Of a DNA stretch of 56,388 nt, positions 39,832 through 48,210 are shown piece after piece; position 1 is the first letter of the stretch, and each line of letters opens with the position of its first letter. The position numbers and the translations under genes are program-made. Below the pieces are notes generated by a model. It was given only the letters and a program-made list of their open reading frames with translations, ran no database searches and was not told the DNA's origin. Location: positions 1 to 56,388 of the forward strand of contig CAZSHN010000002.1 in the NCBI GenBank assembly GCA_964607015.1. Direction: 5' to 3'. This stretch comes from CAYUNN01 sp964607015. GTDB taxonomy: Bacteria; Patescibacteriota; Minisyncoccia; Minisyncoccales; JAGGXC01.

Positions 39832-39845
39832 AATTTAATCTAAAA

Positions 39846-40058
39846 TTAACTTAAAATAAATCTTTCTAAAATTTTAGTGAAAAGAAAATCAAGGCCGCCC
39901 AGGAAAGCTGCCACTGCAGCAGAAACCATTATTACAATAAAAGTATATTTTAATGTTTCCTGTTTGGTAGGCCAATTAACTTTCTTAAGCTCTAACTGAA
40001 CTTCTTTCAAGAAGCTCTTTATTTTCCCAAATATATTTTCGAATTTATTTGATTTCAT
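39846..40058 (-). CDS. secE: Preprotein translocase subunit SecE
   Basis: A 70-residue single-helix SecE: amphipathic LKEVQLELKKVNWPTKQETL and a membrane helix (TFIVIMVSAAVAAFLGGLDFL). It is the first gene of the secE-nusG-rplK run, with a promoter at 40100-40127. Confidence 0.93.
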   Translation of the reverse strand: MKSNKFENIFGKIKSFLKEVQLELKKVNWPTKQETLKYTFIVIMVSAAVAAFLGGLDFLFTKILERFILS

Positions 40059-40078
40059 AACAATTAATCTTATTTAAA

Positions 40079-40094
40079 AAGCCCTTGCGGGCTT
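40079..40094 (-). terminator. Terminator of capA that overlaps the secE transcript start
   Basis: A 6-bp stem AAGCCC/GGGCTT and a T-run on the minus strand. The secE promoter lies between it and the capA stop, so the hairpin would also be the first structure of the secE mRNA. Confidence 0.7.
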
Positions 40095-40099
40095 CTTTA

Positions 40100-40127
40100 A
40101 TACTAGCATAAAAAAGCCCTCTGTCAA
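40100..40127 (-). promoter_or_regulatory. Promoter of the secE-nusG-rplK-dcd run
   Basis: Minus strand TTGACA, a 16-base spacer, TAGTAT. The -35 starts 6 nt after the capA stop codon; transcription should begin around 40093, inside the hairpin. Confidence 0.7.
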
Positions 40128-40133
40128 GAAAAA

Positions 40134-41147
40134 CTAATTCTCAAATTCAACCTGAAAATAATCATTAATTACTGTTTTTCTTTCAATAACCTTTTCTATT
40201 TTATCATTTATAACAGTAATCTCCAATATCATTCCTTCCATTGTTTCTTTGGAAAAACTCTGGTCAAAAACAAAGTTTCCTAAACTATAAGCAATCCATC
40301 CATCTTTATACTCTTCTACTCTCTGAGTAACATGAGGATGATGCCCTAAAAAAACATCAGCCCCTGAATCAATAGACAATTGAGCAAAATCTTTTTGGAA
40401 TTGGGAAGGTTCTGAAGAATATTCAATTCCTGCATGCAAAGAAACAAATAAGACATCTACTTCTTTAGAAGCTTTCTTAATTTGATTCTCTACTAAACCT
40501 AAATCATCTTGATCAACCCAAGCCATTCCTATTCTATTATCACTAGCTCTCCAGGACTGAGGACCCAAACCAAGATAGGCCAAGAAGCCAATCTTTGTTC
40601 CTTCAATCTCTTTAATTTTAAAAGAGAAAGCTTCTTCCTCATCAATCCCAGCTCCGACATATTCTATCTCGTTCTCTTTCAAATAATCCATCGTGTCTTT
40701 TAGAGCAACTCCTGCATAATCAAACATATGATTATTTGCTAAAGAAAAAATATTAAACCCGGCATAATTAATTCCTTCAAAAACATCCGGATCCATTCTA
40801 AAAGAATAAATACTTCCTACCTTCACTCCTCGTTCTGATACAGGTCCTTCAAGATTACCAAACAAAATATCTGCCTCATTCAAATAATCAGATATTTCAA
40901 GAAAAGGAAATTTAAAATCTCCTGCTCCTTCTCTTAAAATCATTGCCTCTACTCCCCTGTCCAACATAATATCTCCAACGGCAAAGATCTTTACCTTTCT
41001 TTTCTCATCTGGTTCTTCTTGATTATAAGGAACAATGGAAGCTGTTCCTTTTTCTTCTAAAGGATTTCTTTCTGAATTAAAAGCTAGTCCTGCTATCGCA
41101 AGAATCAGAGCAATAATGATAAGGATTGATGAAATAAGATTTTTCAT
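40134..41147 (-). CDS. CapA/PgsA-family exported metallophosphatase-like protein
   Basis: A 337-residue protein with an N-terminal anchor (SILIIIALILAIAGLAF) and a PGA_cap domain: FAVGDIMLDRGVEAM, FGNLEGPVSERG, SLANNHMFDYA, LHAGIEYSSEPS and FLGHHPHVTQ. The family, related to calcineurin-type phosphoesterases, acts in poly-gamma-glutamate capsule systems, but no CapB or CapC is present. It likely works on an envelope substrate. Confidence 0.88.
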   Translation of the reverse strand: MKNLISSILIIIALILAIAGLAFNSERNPLEEKGTASIVPYNQEEPDEKRKVKIFAVGDIMLDRGVEAMILREGAGDFKFPFLEISDYLNEADILFGNLEGPVSERGVKVGSIYSFRMDPDVFEGINYAGFNIFSLANNHMFDYAGVALKDTMDYLKENEIEYVGAGIDEEEAFSFKIKEIEGTKIGFLAYLGLGPQSWRASDNRIGMAWVDQDDLGLVENQIKKASKEVDVLFVSLHAGIEYSSEPSQFQKDFAQLSIDSGADVFLGHHPHVTQRVEEYKDGWIAYSLGNFVFDQSFSKETMEGMILEITVINDKIEKVIERKTVINDYFQVEFEN

Positions 41148-41172
41148 AAAAGAGATTTAGAAAAAAAACAAT

Positions 41173-41194
41173 AACCCATCCAAAAAGATGGGTT
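41173..41194 (-). terminator. Terminator of gyrB
   Basis: Stem AACCCATC/GATGGGTT with a 6-base loop, then T-rich sequence on the minus strand, 26 nt after the gyrB stop. Confidence 0.8.
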
Positions 41195-41220
41195 ACCACC
41201 TTTCGGCTGAGCAAATTAAA

Positions 41221-43176
41221 TTATATATCAAGATTCTTAACTGTCTTGGCGTGAGTTTGAATAAATCTTTTTCTTGGAAAAACTTCTTTTCCCATTAAAG
41301 TGTCAAAGATATGATCAGACGCTTGAGCGTCATCAATAGTAACTTTAAGCAAAGTTCTGTTTTCTGGATTCATAGTAGTATCCCAAAGCTGATCTGGATT
41401 CATCTCACCTAGACCCTTGTATCTTTGAAGAGAAGGTTTTTGATTCTTCTTTTTCATCTCTCCTATAATCTCTAATCTATCAGCTTCAGTATAAGCATAT
41501 TCTATTTGTTTCCCTGCTTGAATTCGATACAAAGGAGGCTGGGCAATAAACAAGTGCCCTTTTTCAATTAATGGCTGGAAGTAGCGATAGAATAAGGTTA
41601 ATAAAAGGGTTCTTATATGAGCACCATCAACATCAGCATCAGTCATAATAATAATCCTGTGATATCTTAATTTTTCCAGATCAAAATCTTCAGAAATGGC
41701 AGTTCCCAAAGCAATAATCAGAGACTTGATCTCATTAGAAGACAAAATCCTATCTAATCTTGCTCTTTCTACATTAAGAATCTTTCCTCTAAGAGGAAGG
41801 ATTGCCTGAAACCTCCTGTCTCTCCCCTGCTTACTAGAACCTGCCGCACTGTCACCCTCAACAATATATAATTCTGACTCTTCTGGTTTTCTAGAAGAAC
41901 AGTCAGCTAATTTTCCCGGAAGGGTTAATCCACCAAGAGCTCCTTTTCTAATAACAGTTTGTTTTGCTGCTTTAGCTGCAACCCTTGCCTTTTTAGCCAG
42001 AAGACAACTTTCAATTATTGTTCTCGCATCTCTTGGATTCCTTTCCAAGAAATCGGATAATCCCATTGCCACTGTTCTTTCTACTGCTATCTTTGCTTCA
42101 GGATTACCAAGCTTTGCTTTTGTCTGTCCTTCAAATTGAGGATTTTCTATCTTTACCGAAACAACACCAGTAAACCCTTCTCTAACATCCTGACCAGTTA
42201 AGTTCTCGTCTGATTCTTTAAGATAACCTTCTTTCCGAGCGTAGTCATTTAAAGTTCTGGTCAAAGCAGTTCTTAGTCCGGTAAGATGAGTTCCTCCTTC
42301 CCCGGTATATATGTTATTAGCAAAACTTTCTTCGAAACACTCTCTTTCCTCAGTATACTTGAAAGCAACCTCGACAATAACTCCATCTGTTTCGTTTAAG
42401 GCATAGAATGTTTTCTCATGTCTTGGTTTGGAATCTTTGATTAAATATCTAACATAAGAAGCTATTCCTCCGTCAAAGTAAAAAGTGTAAGTAAGATGCT
42501 TTTCTGGATCTTCGTCTCTTGAATCTTTTACCACAATCTTTACCCCTTTTGTTAAATATGCTTGCTGGCGAAGATGCTTTAAGATTCTTTCAAAGTTAAA
42601 ATTAACTTCACTAAAAATCTCTGAATCAGGTTCAAAAATTACTGTTGTTCCACTATCTTCACACTTTCCTTCTTTTTTAATTTTTCCTTTTACTGCTCCT
42701 TTGGCATATTCTTGAACATACCTCTTGCCGTCACGACAAACCTCTGCTCTTAAGCTAGTAGACAAAGCACAGACAACAGAAACTCCAACTCCATGTAATC
42801 CTCCTGCAACCTGATAAGCCTTTCCTCCAAACTTAGCTCCAGCATGCAAAGTAGTCATTACTGTCTCTAAGGCAGACTTCCCTGTTTGAGGATGTTTGTC
42901 TGTTGGAATTCCACGACCATTATCACTAGTTCTCACTTTATTTCCAGGCAATAATTCAACTTCTACCTTGTCAGCATAACCAGCAATTGCCTCATCTAAG
43001 GAATTATCTACACATTCCCAAATCAAATGATGAAGGCCATCAGGACCAGTGGAACCAATATACATTCCAGGTCTTTTTCTTACTGGTTCCAGTCCTTTAA
43101 GAACGTAAATGTCCTTCGCCCCGTAATCTACTTTCTTTTTGTTTTTTGCTTCTTTTTTGTTTTTCTTTTCTGGCAT
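41221..43176 (-). CDS. gyrB: DNA gyrase (or topoisomerase IV) subunit B
   Basis: A 651-residue type IIA topoisomerase ATPase subunit. GHKL ATPase motifs: ECVDNSLDEAIAGYAD, TSDNGRGIPTD and GGLHGVGVSVV. The Toprim domain has ELYIVEGDSAAGSSKQGRDR and MTDADVDGAHI. The end has QRYKGLGEMNPDQLWDTTM. Overall organisation matches GyrB without the large E. coli-type insert. No gyrA is adjacent. It follows pheT after 32 nt and has no clear Shine-Dalgarno. Confidence 0.96.
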   Translation of the reverse strand: MPEKKNKKEAKNKKKVDYGAKDIYVLKGLEPVRKRPGMYIGSTGPDGLHHLIWECVDNSLDEAIAGYADKVEVELLPGNKVRTSDNGRGIPTDKHPQTGKSALETVMTTLHAGAKFGGKAYQVAGGLHGVGVSVVCALSTSLRAEVCRDGKRYVQEYAKGAVKGKIKKEGKCEDSGTTVIFEPDSEIFSEVNFNFERILKHLRQQAYLTKGVKIVVKDSRDEDPEKHLTYTFYFDGGIASYVRYLIKDSKPRHEKTFYALNETDGVIVEVAFKYTEERECFEESFANNIYTGEGGTHLTGLRTALTRTLNDYARKEGYLKESDENLTGQDVREGFTGVVSVKIENPQFEGQTKAKLGNPEAKIAVERTVAMGLSDFLERNPRDARTIIESCLLAKKARVAAKAAKQTVIRKGALGGLTLPGKLADCSSRKPEESELYIVEGDSAAGSSKQGRDRRFQAILPLRGKILNVERARLDRILSSNEIKSLIIALGTAISEDFDLEKLRYHRIIIMTDADVDGAHIRTLLLTLFYRYFQPLIEKGHLFIAQPPLYRIQAGKQIEYAYTEADRLEIIGEMKKKNQKPSLQRYKGLGEMNPDQLWDTTMNPENRTLLKVTIDDAQASDHIFDTLMGKEVFPRKRFIQTHAKTVKNLDI

Positions 43177-43208
43177 AGTTTTTTAAAAAATAAATTAAAT
43201 TCAATTAT

Positions 43209-45263
43209 TTATCTTCTCACCTCCCAATCAATTTTTTCTTCAAGAGCATTAATAATTTTCTCTTGAATTTTATCAATTTCTTCTTTTTCTAAAGTCCTCT
43301 CTTTTGACTGGTAGATAATATGAAAAGCTAAGTTCTTTTTCCCTTCAGGAACACCAGAACCATCATAGATGTCAAATATATCAACATCTCTTACTAATGT
43401 TCCACCTACATTATTAATCAAACTTAACACTTCGACTACTTTTACCTCCCCTGGAACAAGAACAGCCAAATCTCTCACTGCTGCAGGAAATTTAGATATG
43501 GGCTGATATTCATGTTCTTCGCTGCATAGTTTCTGTAATTTATCAAAATCAATATCAAAAGCAATAACTTGTTCTGAAATATCAAAACCTTCCAATACTT
43601 TAGAATGAATTTCTCCTAAGAATCCTACTTCTGTATTTCCTATCTTTATTTCCGCTCTTATCCCTGGCTTCCAAATAGATAAAGCTGAATCTTCCGGAGT
43701 TGGTTCAAATTCATCATACCAAACATCAGTAACTCCCATTTTTTCAAAAAGAAGATCAAGGATTCCTTTCATTCTAAAGAAATTTTTAGAATTTCCTTTT
43801 GGTTTTACTAAAACTCCTGCCAAATTTCTTTTTTCTGGACTTTTTAAATTATTGTAAATTCTTCCTAATTCAAATATCTTCACTTCTGGAAAGTTCTTCA
43901 AATTATCTTTTAAATTCCTTAATAACCCAGGAAGAAGTGAAGGTCTGAGATATTTATGATCAATACTAATCGGATTCTTAACCTCTATCAATGTTCTTTT
44001 AGGAAGAGAACAGCTATTTGCCTCTTTTTCGCTTATAAAAGAATAATTATATACTTCTGAAAAATTACATTCAACTAAAATATCCTTACATCTATTCTCC
44101 CAAAAAACATCGTCATTTCTTTCAGGAAGAACAGCTAAAATATTAGGAATCTTAGCTGGTATTTTATCAAAGCCATAAATCCTACCTACTTCTTCTACCA
44201 AGTCTCGAGGAATAGAAATATCTTTCCTAAAAGTTGGTACTTCTACCAAAAGATCTTCTTTTTTAGAAGAAACGATTTTAAATTCAAGGCTTTTTAGAAT
44301 GTCAACAACTTCTTTTTTCTTAATATTAACTCCAAGCAAACTTCTTGTCTTGTCTAAATCAAGCTTCACCTTAACTGAATTTTCTTTCTGAGAATAAACA
44401 TCTAAAACACCTTTAGCAACCTTTCCTCCGCAAATATCTTTCACCATCTGTGCTGCTCTATTAATAACAGGCAGAGTAAGGTTGGGATCTGGTTCATGTT
44501 CAAACCTCAAAGAAGCATCTGTTTGAAGAGAAAGTTTTTGTCTTGCTCGGCGAATAGTAAGCATATCAAAATTGGCAGATTCAATAACTATATTCTTAGT
44601 ATCTTCTGTAATTTCAGCCTTCTTTCCTCCTTTAATACCTGCTATTGCCAAAGGATCTTTACTGTCAGCTATAACAAGAACATTAGTTCCCAATTTATAC
44701 TGATTATCATCCAAAGCATTTATCCTCTCCCCTCTTTTCGCTTTCCTGACAACTATCTTCTTCTTTCTCCTTCCTGCTAATTTATCTAAATCAAAAGCAT
44801 GGAGAGGTTGGCCAGTCTCAAGCATTACATAATTGAGAACATCAACCACATTATTAATAGATTGCAAACCTAAAGAGTTTAATCTTTCCTTAATATGTTT
44901 TGGTGTCTCTCCTGCTTTAATGTCAGTTAGAACTCTAGCATTATAACGAGGGCACAATTCTTTTTCTTTTACGTCAATGTCAACAAAATCAGAACTCTTT
45001 GTTTTCCGATCTTCTTTAACAGAAAAAGAAGGCTTATTAAATTTTGCTTTTGTAAATACGGCACACTCTCTTGCAATTCCAATAAAAGAAAGACAATCAT
45101 GGGCTCGGTTTGGTAAAACATCAACATCAATCAACCAATCTTTCCCTCTTTTTTTCACTTCCTCTACTTCAAAAGAATGCAAAGACAAAAGCTCTCCTAA
45201 CTTTTTAGCGCTAGGAACTCTTCCTTTTAAATAATCTTTTAACCAATTATATGAAATTATCAT
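43209..45263 (-). CDS. pheT: Phenylalanyl-tRNA synthetase beta subunit, no tRNA-binding insert
   Basis: A 684-residue beta subunit, about 110 residues shorter than usual. After the B1 start (MIISYNWLKDYLKGRVPS) the chain passes straight from SFEVEEVKKRGKDW to LIDVDVLPNRAHDCLS. The EMAP-like OB-fold insert (B2) is therefore missing. B3/B4 (LNYVMLETGQPLHAFDLDKL), B5 and the C-terminal anticodon-binding FDX-ACB domain (ISKFPAAVRDLAVLVPGEV) are present. It lies 3 nt after pheS. Confidence 0.95.
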   Translation of the reverse strand: MIISYNWLKDYLKGRVPSAKKLGELLSLHSFEVEEVKKRGKDWLIDVDVLPNRAHDCLSFIGIARECAVFTKAKFNKPSFSVKEDRKTKSSDFVDIDVKEKELCPRYNARVLTDIKAGETPKHIKERLNSLGLQSINNVVDVLNYVMLETGQPLHAFDLDKLAGRRKKKIVVRKAKRGERINALDDNQYKLGTNVLVIADSKDPLAIAGIKGGKKAEITEDTKNIVIESANFDMLTIRRARQKLSLQTDASLRFEHEPDPNLTLPVINRAAQMVKDICGGKVAKGVLDVYSQKENSVKVKLDLDKTRSLLGVNIKKKEVVDILKSLEFKIVSSKKEDLLVEVPTFRKDISIPRDLVEEVGRIYGFDKIPAKIPNILAVLPERNDDVFWENRCKDILVECNFSEVYNYSFISEKEANSCSLPKRTLIEVKNPISIDHKYLRPSLLPGLLRNLKDNLKNFPEVKIFELGRIYNNLKSPEKRNLAGVLVKPKGNSKNFFRMKGILDLLFEKMGVTDVWYDEFEPTPEDSALSIWKPGIRAEIKIGNTEVGFLGEIHSKVLEGFDISEQVIAFDIDFDKLQKLCSEEHEYQPISKFPAAVRDLAVLVPGEVKVVEVLSLINNVGGTLVRDVDIFDIYDGSGVPEGKKNLAFHIIYQSKERTLEKEEIDKIQEKIINALEEKIDWEVRR

Positions 45264-45266
45264 AGC

Positions 45267-46301
45267 TTAAAACTGATTTAAAAATCTTAAATCTCCTGAA
45301 TAAAGCAAACGAATATCATTAATTTTGTATCTCATCATAACCAATCTATCAAAACCGATCCCAAATGCGAATCCTTGCCAATTATCAGGATTTAATCCTC
45401 CTGCTTTTAAAACATTAGGATGAACCATCCCACCAGGACATAATTCTATCCAACCAGAATGACCACAAGTAGAACAACCTTTTCCACCACAGATAAGACA
45501 TCTTATGTCTACTTCAAAGCTTGGTTCAGTAAAGGGAAAAAATCCTGGTCTCAATCTTGTTTTTACCTCTCTCTTAAAAAATCTTTTCAAGAAATCTTGA
45601 ATCACTCCTTTAAAATCAGCGACAGAAATATCTTCATCTATCATCAATCCTTCAACTTGATAAAATTGAACGTCATGAGAAGCGTCCGAAGCTTCATGAC
45701 GAAAAACTTTTCCTGGAGCAATAATTCTCATAGGAGGATTATTCTTTTCCATATAACGAACCTGAACTGGAGAAGTATGAGTCCTTAATAAAAATTTCTT
45801 AGAAGACAATTTTTTATTAAGCCAAAAAGTGTCCCATAAATCTCGAGAAGGATGATTCTTAGGAATATTCAGAGCATCGAAATTATACCATTCTGTTTCA
45901 ATGTGAGGACCTTCTGTAACAGAAAATCCTATTGATCTAAAGATATCTTCTACTTCTCTCCTGATTAAAGTAAGTGGATGCAAATGCCCCGTCTCTACTT
46001 TCTTTCCAGGCAAGGTAATATCAAATCCTTTCTTTTCAGAACTACTTTCAATTTTATTTTTAAGTTCGTGAGCTTTTTTATCAATTTCTTTTCTTAAAAA
46101 AGATTTAAGGTCGTTTGCCTTCTTGCCAACCTCAGCTCTTTTCTTTTTGGGAAGCTCTTTCAAAGAACTCAAAATTTCAGTAATTTCTCCTTTTTTACCT
46201 AAATATTTTCGGAAGACAACGTCTAATTCTTCCAACTTCTTTGCTTCTTTTATCTCTCTCTTGCTTTTATTCTTAAGAGTTTGGAAATTTAATTTCCCCA
46301 T
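45267..46301 (-). CDS. pheS: Phenylalanyl-tRNA synthetase alpha subunit
   Basis: A 344-residue class II catalytic subunit. The N-terminal coiled coil covers residues 1-90. Motif 2 is near LLRTHTSPVQVRYMEK with FRHEASDASHDVQFYQVEG. Motif 3 is GFAFGIGFDRLVMMRYKIND. A CLICGGKGCSTCGHSGW zinc-like insert is visible near residues 270-287. It is the first gene of pheS-pheT, probably also gyrB. Confidence 0.97.
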   Translation of the reverse strand: MGKLNFQTLKNKSKREIKEAKKLEELDVVFRKYLGKKGEITEILSSLKELPKKKRAEVGKKANDLKSFLRKEIDKKAHELKNKIESSSEKKGFDITLPGKKVETGHLHPLTLIRREVEDIFRSIGFSVTEGPHIETEWYNFDALNIPKNHPSRDLWDTFWLNKKLSSKKFLLRTHTSPVQVRYMEKNNPPMRIIAPGKVFRHEASDASHDVQFYQVEGLMIDEDISVADFKGVIQDFLKRFFKREVKTRLRPGFFPFTEPSFEVDIRCLICGGKGCSTCGHSGWIELCPGGMVHPNVLKAGGLNPDNWQGFAFGIGFDRLVMMRYKINDIRLLYSGDLRFLNQF

Positions 46302-46337
46302 AAATAAAAAAACCTAAATTACTTGTTTCTACTACTT

Positions 46338-46366
46338 ATTTTAACCTAAAATCACCCCCAATTCAA
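46338..46366 (-). promoter_or_regulatory. Promoter of pheS-pheT
   Basis: Minus strand TTGAAT, a 17-base spacer, TAAAAT, about 35 nt before the pheS ATG. No T-box-like leader is seen. Confidence 0.55.
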
Positions 46367-46398
46367 GAAGAAAAATTAGTGGAAAAATCAATAAAAAG

Positions 46399-46415
46399 AA
46401 GGGATTAACTCCCTT
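46399..46415 (-). terminator. Terminator overlapping the stop of the 64-residue gene
   Basis: Stem AAGGGA/TCCCTT followed by TTTTT on the minus strand; the stem begins at the stop codon. Confidence 0.7.
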
Positions 46416-46609
46416 TATTTTATTATTTTAATTCCCTGCTCTTCTAATACTTTTTCTAAATCTTTCTTTGGTTTTTTCCTTATTATCTTTTCGATTAAAG
46501 GGTTCTGCTCCGAAACACTATCGTTGAAAAATGCCTCTAGAATCTCTTTCTTTTTGTCTTTGGGCAAGCTATCTAATATATTGTCAACAGGAACCGGTAT
46601 TGGATCCAA
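46415..46609 (-). CDS. Small charged protein, function unknown
   Basis: A 64-residue protein starting at TTG 46609 (M-DPIPVPVDNILDSLPKDK). This start is chosen because a strong Shine-Dalgarno, GGAGGTGATT, sits directly upstream; starting at the earlier TTG (46624) would place that site inside the gene. The rest is helical and charged (EILEAFFNDSVSEQ, then KKDLEKVLEEQGIKIIK). No family is recognised. It has its own terminator. Confidence 0.6.
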   Translation of the reverse strand: MDPIPVPVDNILDSLPKDKKKEILEAFFNDSVSEQNPLIEKIIRKKPKKDLEKVLEEQGIKIIK

Positions 46610-46657
46610 TCTAATCACCTCCAATAACTATAATACAAGAATTAATATTTTTTTCAA

Positions 46658-48166
46658 TCACTCAAAGATAATAGTAGAAATCATATTATCAAAATATTCC
46701 TGACAATTGTAAAGGAAATTCTCAGGAACTGGTTGGCCCGGTCTCAAATCATTCATTTCATCTTCTGGTTCAATATAGAAATATTTTCCTTCTTTTTCAA
46801 AGTAATATCTTACAAATCCTTGTCTTGTTGGACAAGAAATTTTATCAAAATTAATTTCATTCTGAACTAATCCTTCTGAGATGCAACCGCTATCGATATA
46901 ACTATCTTTTCCTTCGTGCCCTGATTCCGTTATCTCTAAAATATGCAAAGAGCAATTTTCTTTTTTAATAATAGTTTCTATTCTTTCCGAATTATGAATT
47001 TCTTCTGTTTCAATAACCCAATCTGAAGGATGTTTTATTCTATAGCCATACTTTTCACTAACATAATCTTCCCAATCAGACATTTCTCCTTCTTCAATCT
47101 TGAAAGTAGAAAGCATCTGATAAAGAATTCTTGTTTCTTTCTCTTCGTTAAATTCTTCAGGAGGATCATCAAAAACACCAGGATTAACTGAGCCGAGAAC
47201 AAACATTAAATTAAAACATCTTCCATCTTTTTTTGTAGAGTAACTAATATAATCATGTCTTGTTCCAGCCGCTCCTTCCCTTCCTTCCTCTCTTTTAAAC
47301 TCAAGGCCATTCAAACTTATTTCTTTCTCGTCTTCGATAGGAACACTAACGGGAATGGAACATTCTACAGGAGAAGGATCTATTACTTTTATCTTCAAAT
47401 ACTTTTCTTTTAAAGTGGTATTATCATTAAAAGGCAAGCTAATTGAAATCTCATCCCCTATCGACGATAACTCATTAAGCTCTGCGTCCTTGGGATACTT
47501 TATTTCAAAATCATAATTTCTACTATTATAAACTTCCCAATTATAAGTTTCGTCTTCGTCGACAAACTTAAACGATGAAATCATTTTATTAAAAATTGGA
47601 AGATAAACATTTTCATTCTTAACAACAGCATATATTCTATAAAATCGATTATTTCTTTCCATTAAAATTCTAAAGATAGAGCTATTTTCCTCAGAAACAA
47701 ATAATTTCTTACCCAAGATGCCATCTAGAAAGATATTTTTAACCTCTGGGTCGCTAACAAAAAAATCTTTTTCTTTTTCAATAAATTCCTGGAAAGAAAC
47801 ATCTTCCTCTGTTTCCCAGGAATTAACTTCTATTCTAAGACCATTTTCTGGATTTTCAGAAAGAATACGAGCAAGATAAAGACTCTGGAGGGAAATACCG
47901 GAAAAATTTAACATATAGTCACCGGGTATATCTGGATATACTGTAATTTCAAGCGGAGCTTGAATGGAGAAACCAACTTGAGGACTTTTATAACGATCCC
48001 AATTATTCTCTTCACTCTCCTCTTCTCCGTTCGTCTCTTCTATCTGATTTTCATCTTCAGGATTTTTAAGATTTACTAAATATCCTTTCCCGACATAAAG
48101 AACTCCCGTAATGAGAGCAATAACAATAATTACTATAAAGATAATTGTTTTTTTACTAGAAAACAT
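46658..48166 (-). CDS. Anchored exported protein with three PsbP-like repeats
   Basis: A 502-residue protein: membrane anchor (TIIFIVIIVIALITGVLYVG), an acidic linker (EETNGEEESEEN), then three related units. They begin WDRYKSPQVGFSIQAP (near residue 56), WEVYNSRNYDFEIKYPKDA (near 210) and WEDYVSEKYGYRIKHPSDW (near 364). The W-x-x-Y-x-S-x-x-Y-x-F-x-I-x-YP signature is typical of PsbP/MOG1-like domains, common in CPR exported proteins of unknown role. Cys residues occur mainly in the second and third units. TATAAT lies 5 nt before the ATG. Confidence 0.68.
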   Translation of the reverse strand: MFSSKKTIIFIVIIVIALITGVLYVGKGYLVNLKNPEDENQIEETNGEEESEENNWDRYKSPQVGFSIQAPLEITVYPDIPGDYMLNFSGISLQSLYLARILSENPENGLRIEVNSWETEEDVSFQEFIEKEKDFFVSDPEVKNIFLDGILGKKLFVSEENSSIFRILMERNNRFYRIYAVVKNENVYLPIFNKMISSFKFVDEDETYNWEVYNSRNYDFEIKYPKDAELNELSSIGDEISISLPFNDNTTLKEKYLKIKVIDPSPVECSIPVSVPIEDEKEISLNGLEFKREEGREGAAGTRHDYISYSTKKDGRCFNLMFVLGSVNPGVFDDPPEEFNEEKETRILYQMLSTFKIEEGEMSDWEDYVSEKYGYRIKHPSDWVIETEEIHNSERIETIIKKENCSLHILEITESGHEGKDSYIDSGCISEGLVQNEINFDKISCPTRQGFVRYYFEKEGKYFYIEPEDEMNDLRPGQPVPENFLYNCQEYFDNMISTIIFE

Positions 48167-48171
48167 AATTG

Positions 48172-48177
48172 ATTATA
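48172..48177 (-). promoter_or_regulatory. -10 box directly before the PsbP-repeat gene
   Basis: TATAAT on the minus strand ends 5 nt before the ATG at 48166; no Shine-Dalgarno. Confidence 0.45.
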
Positions 48178-48210
48178 TTCATTTTATCATAAAAAAGTTC
48201 TTAAATCATC

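Noticed and set aside
46302..46370. T-box leader before pheS
   Set aside because: The distance between promoter and ATG is about 35 nt, too short for a T-box, and no T-box motif is seen.
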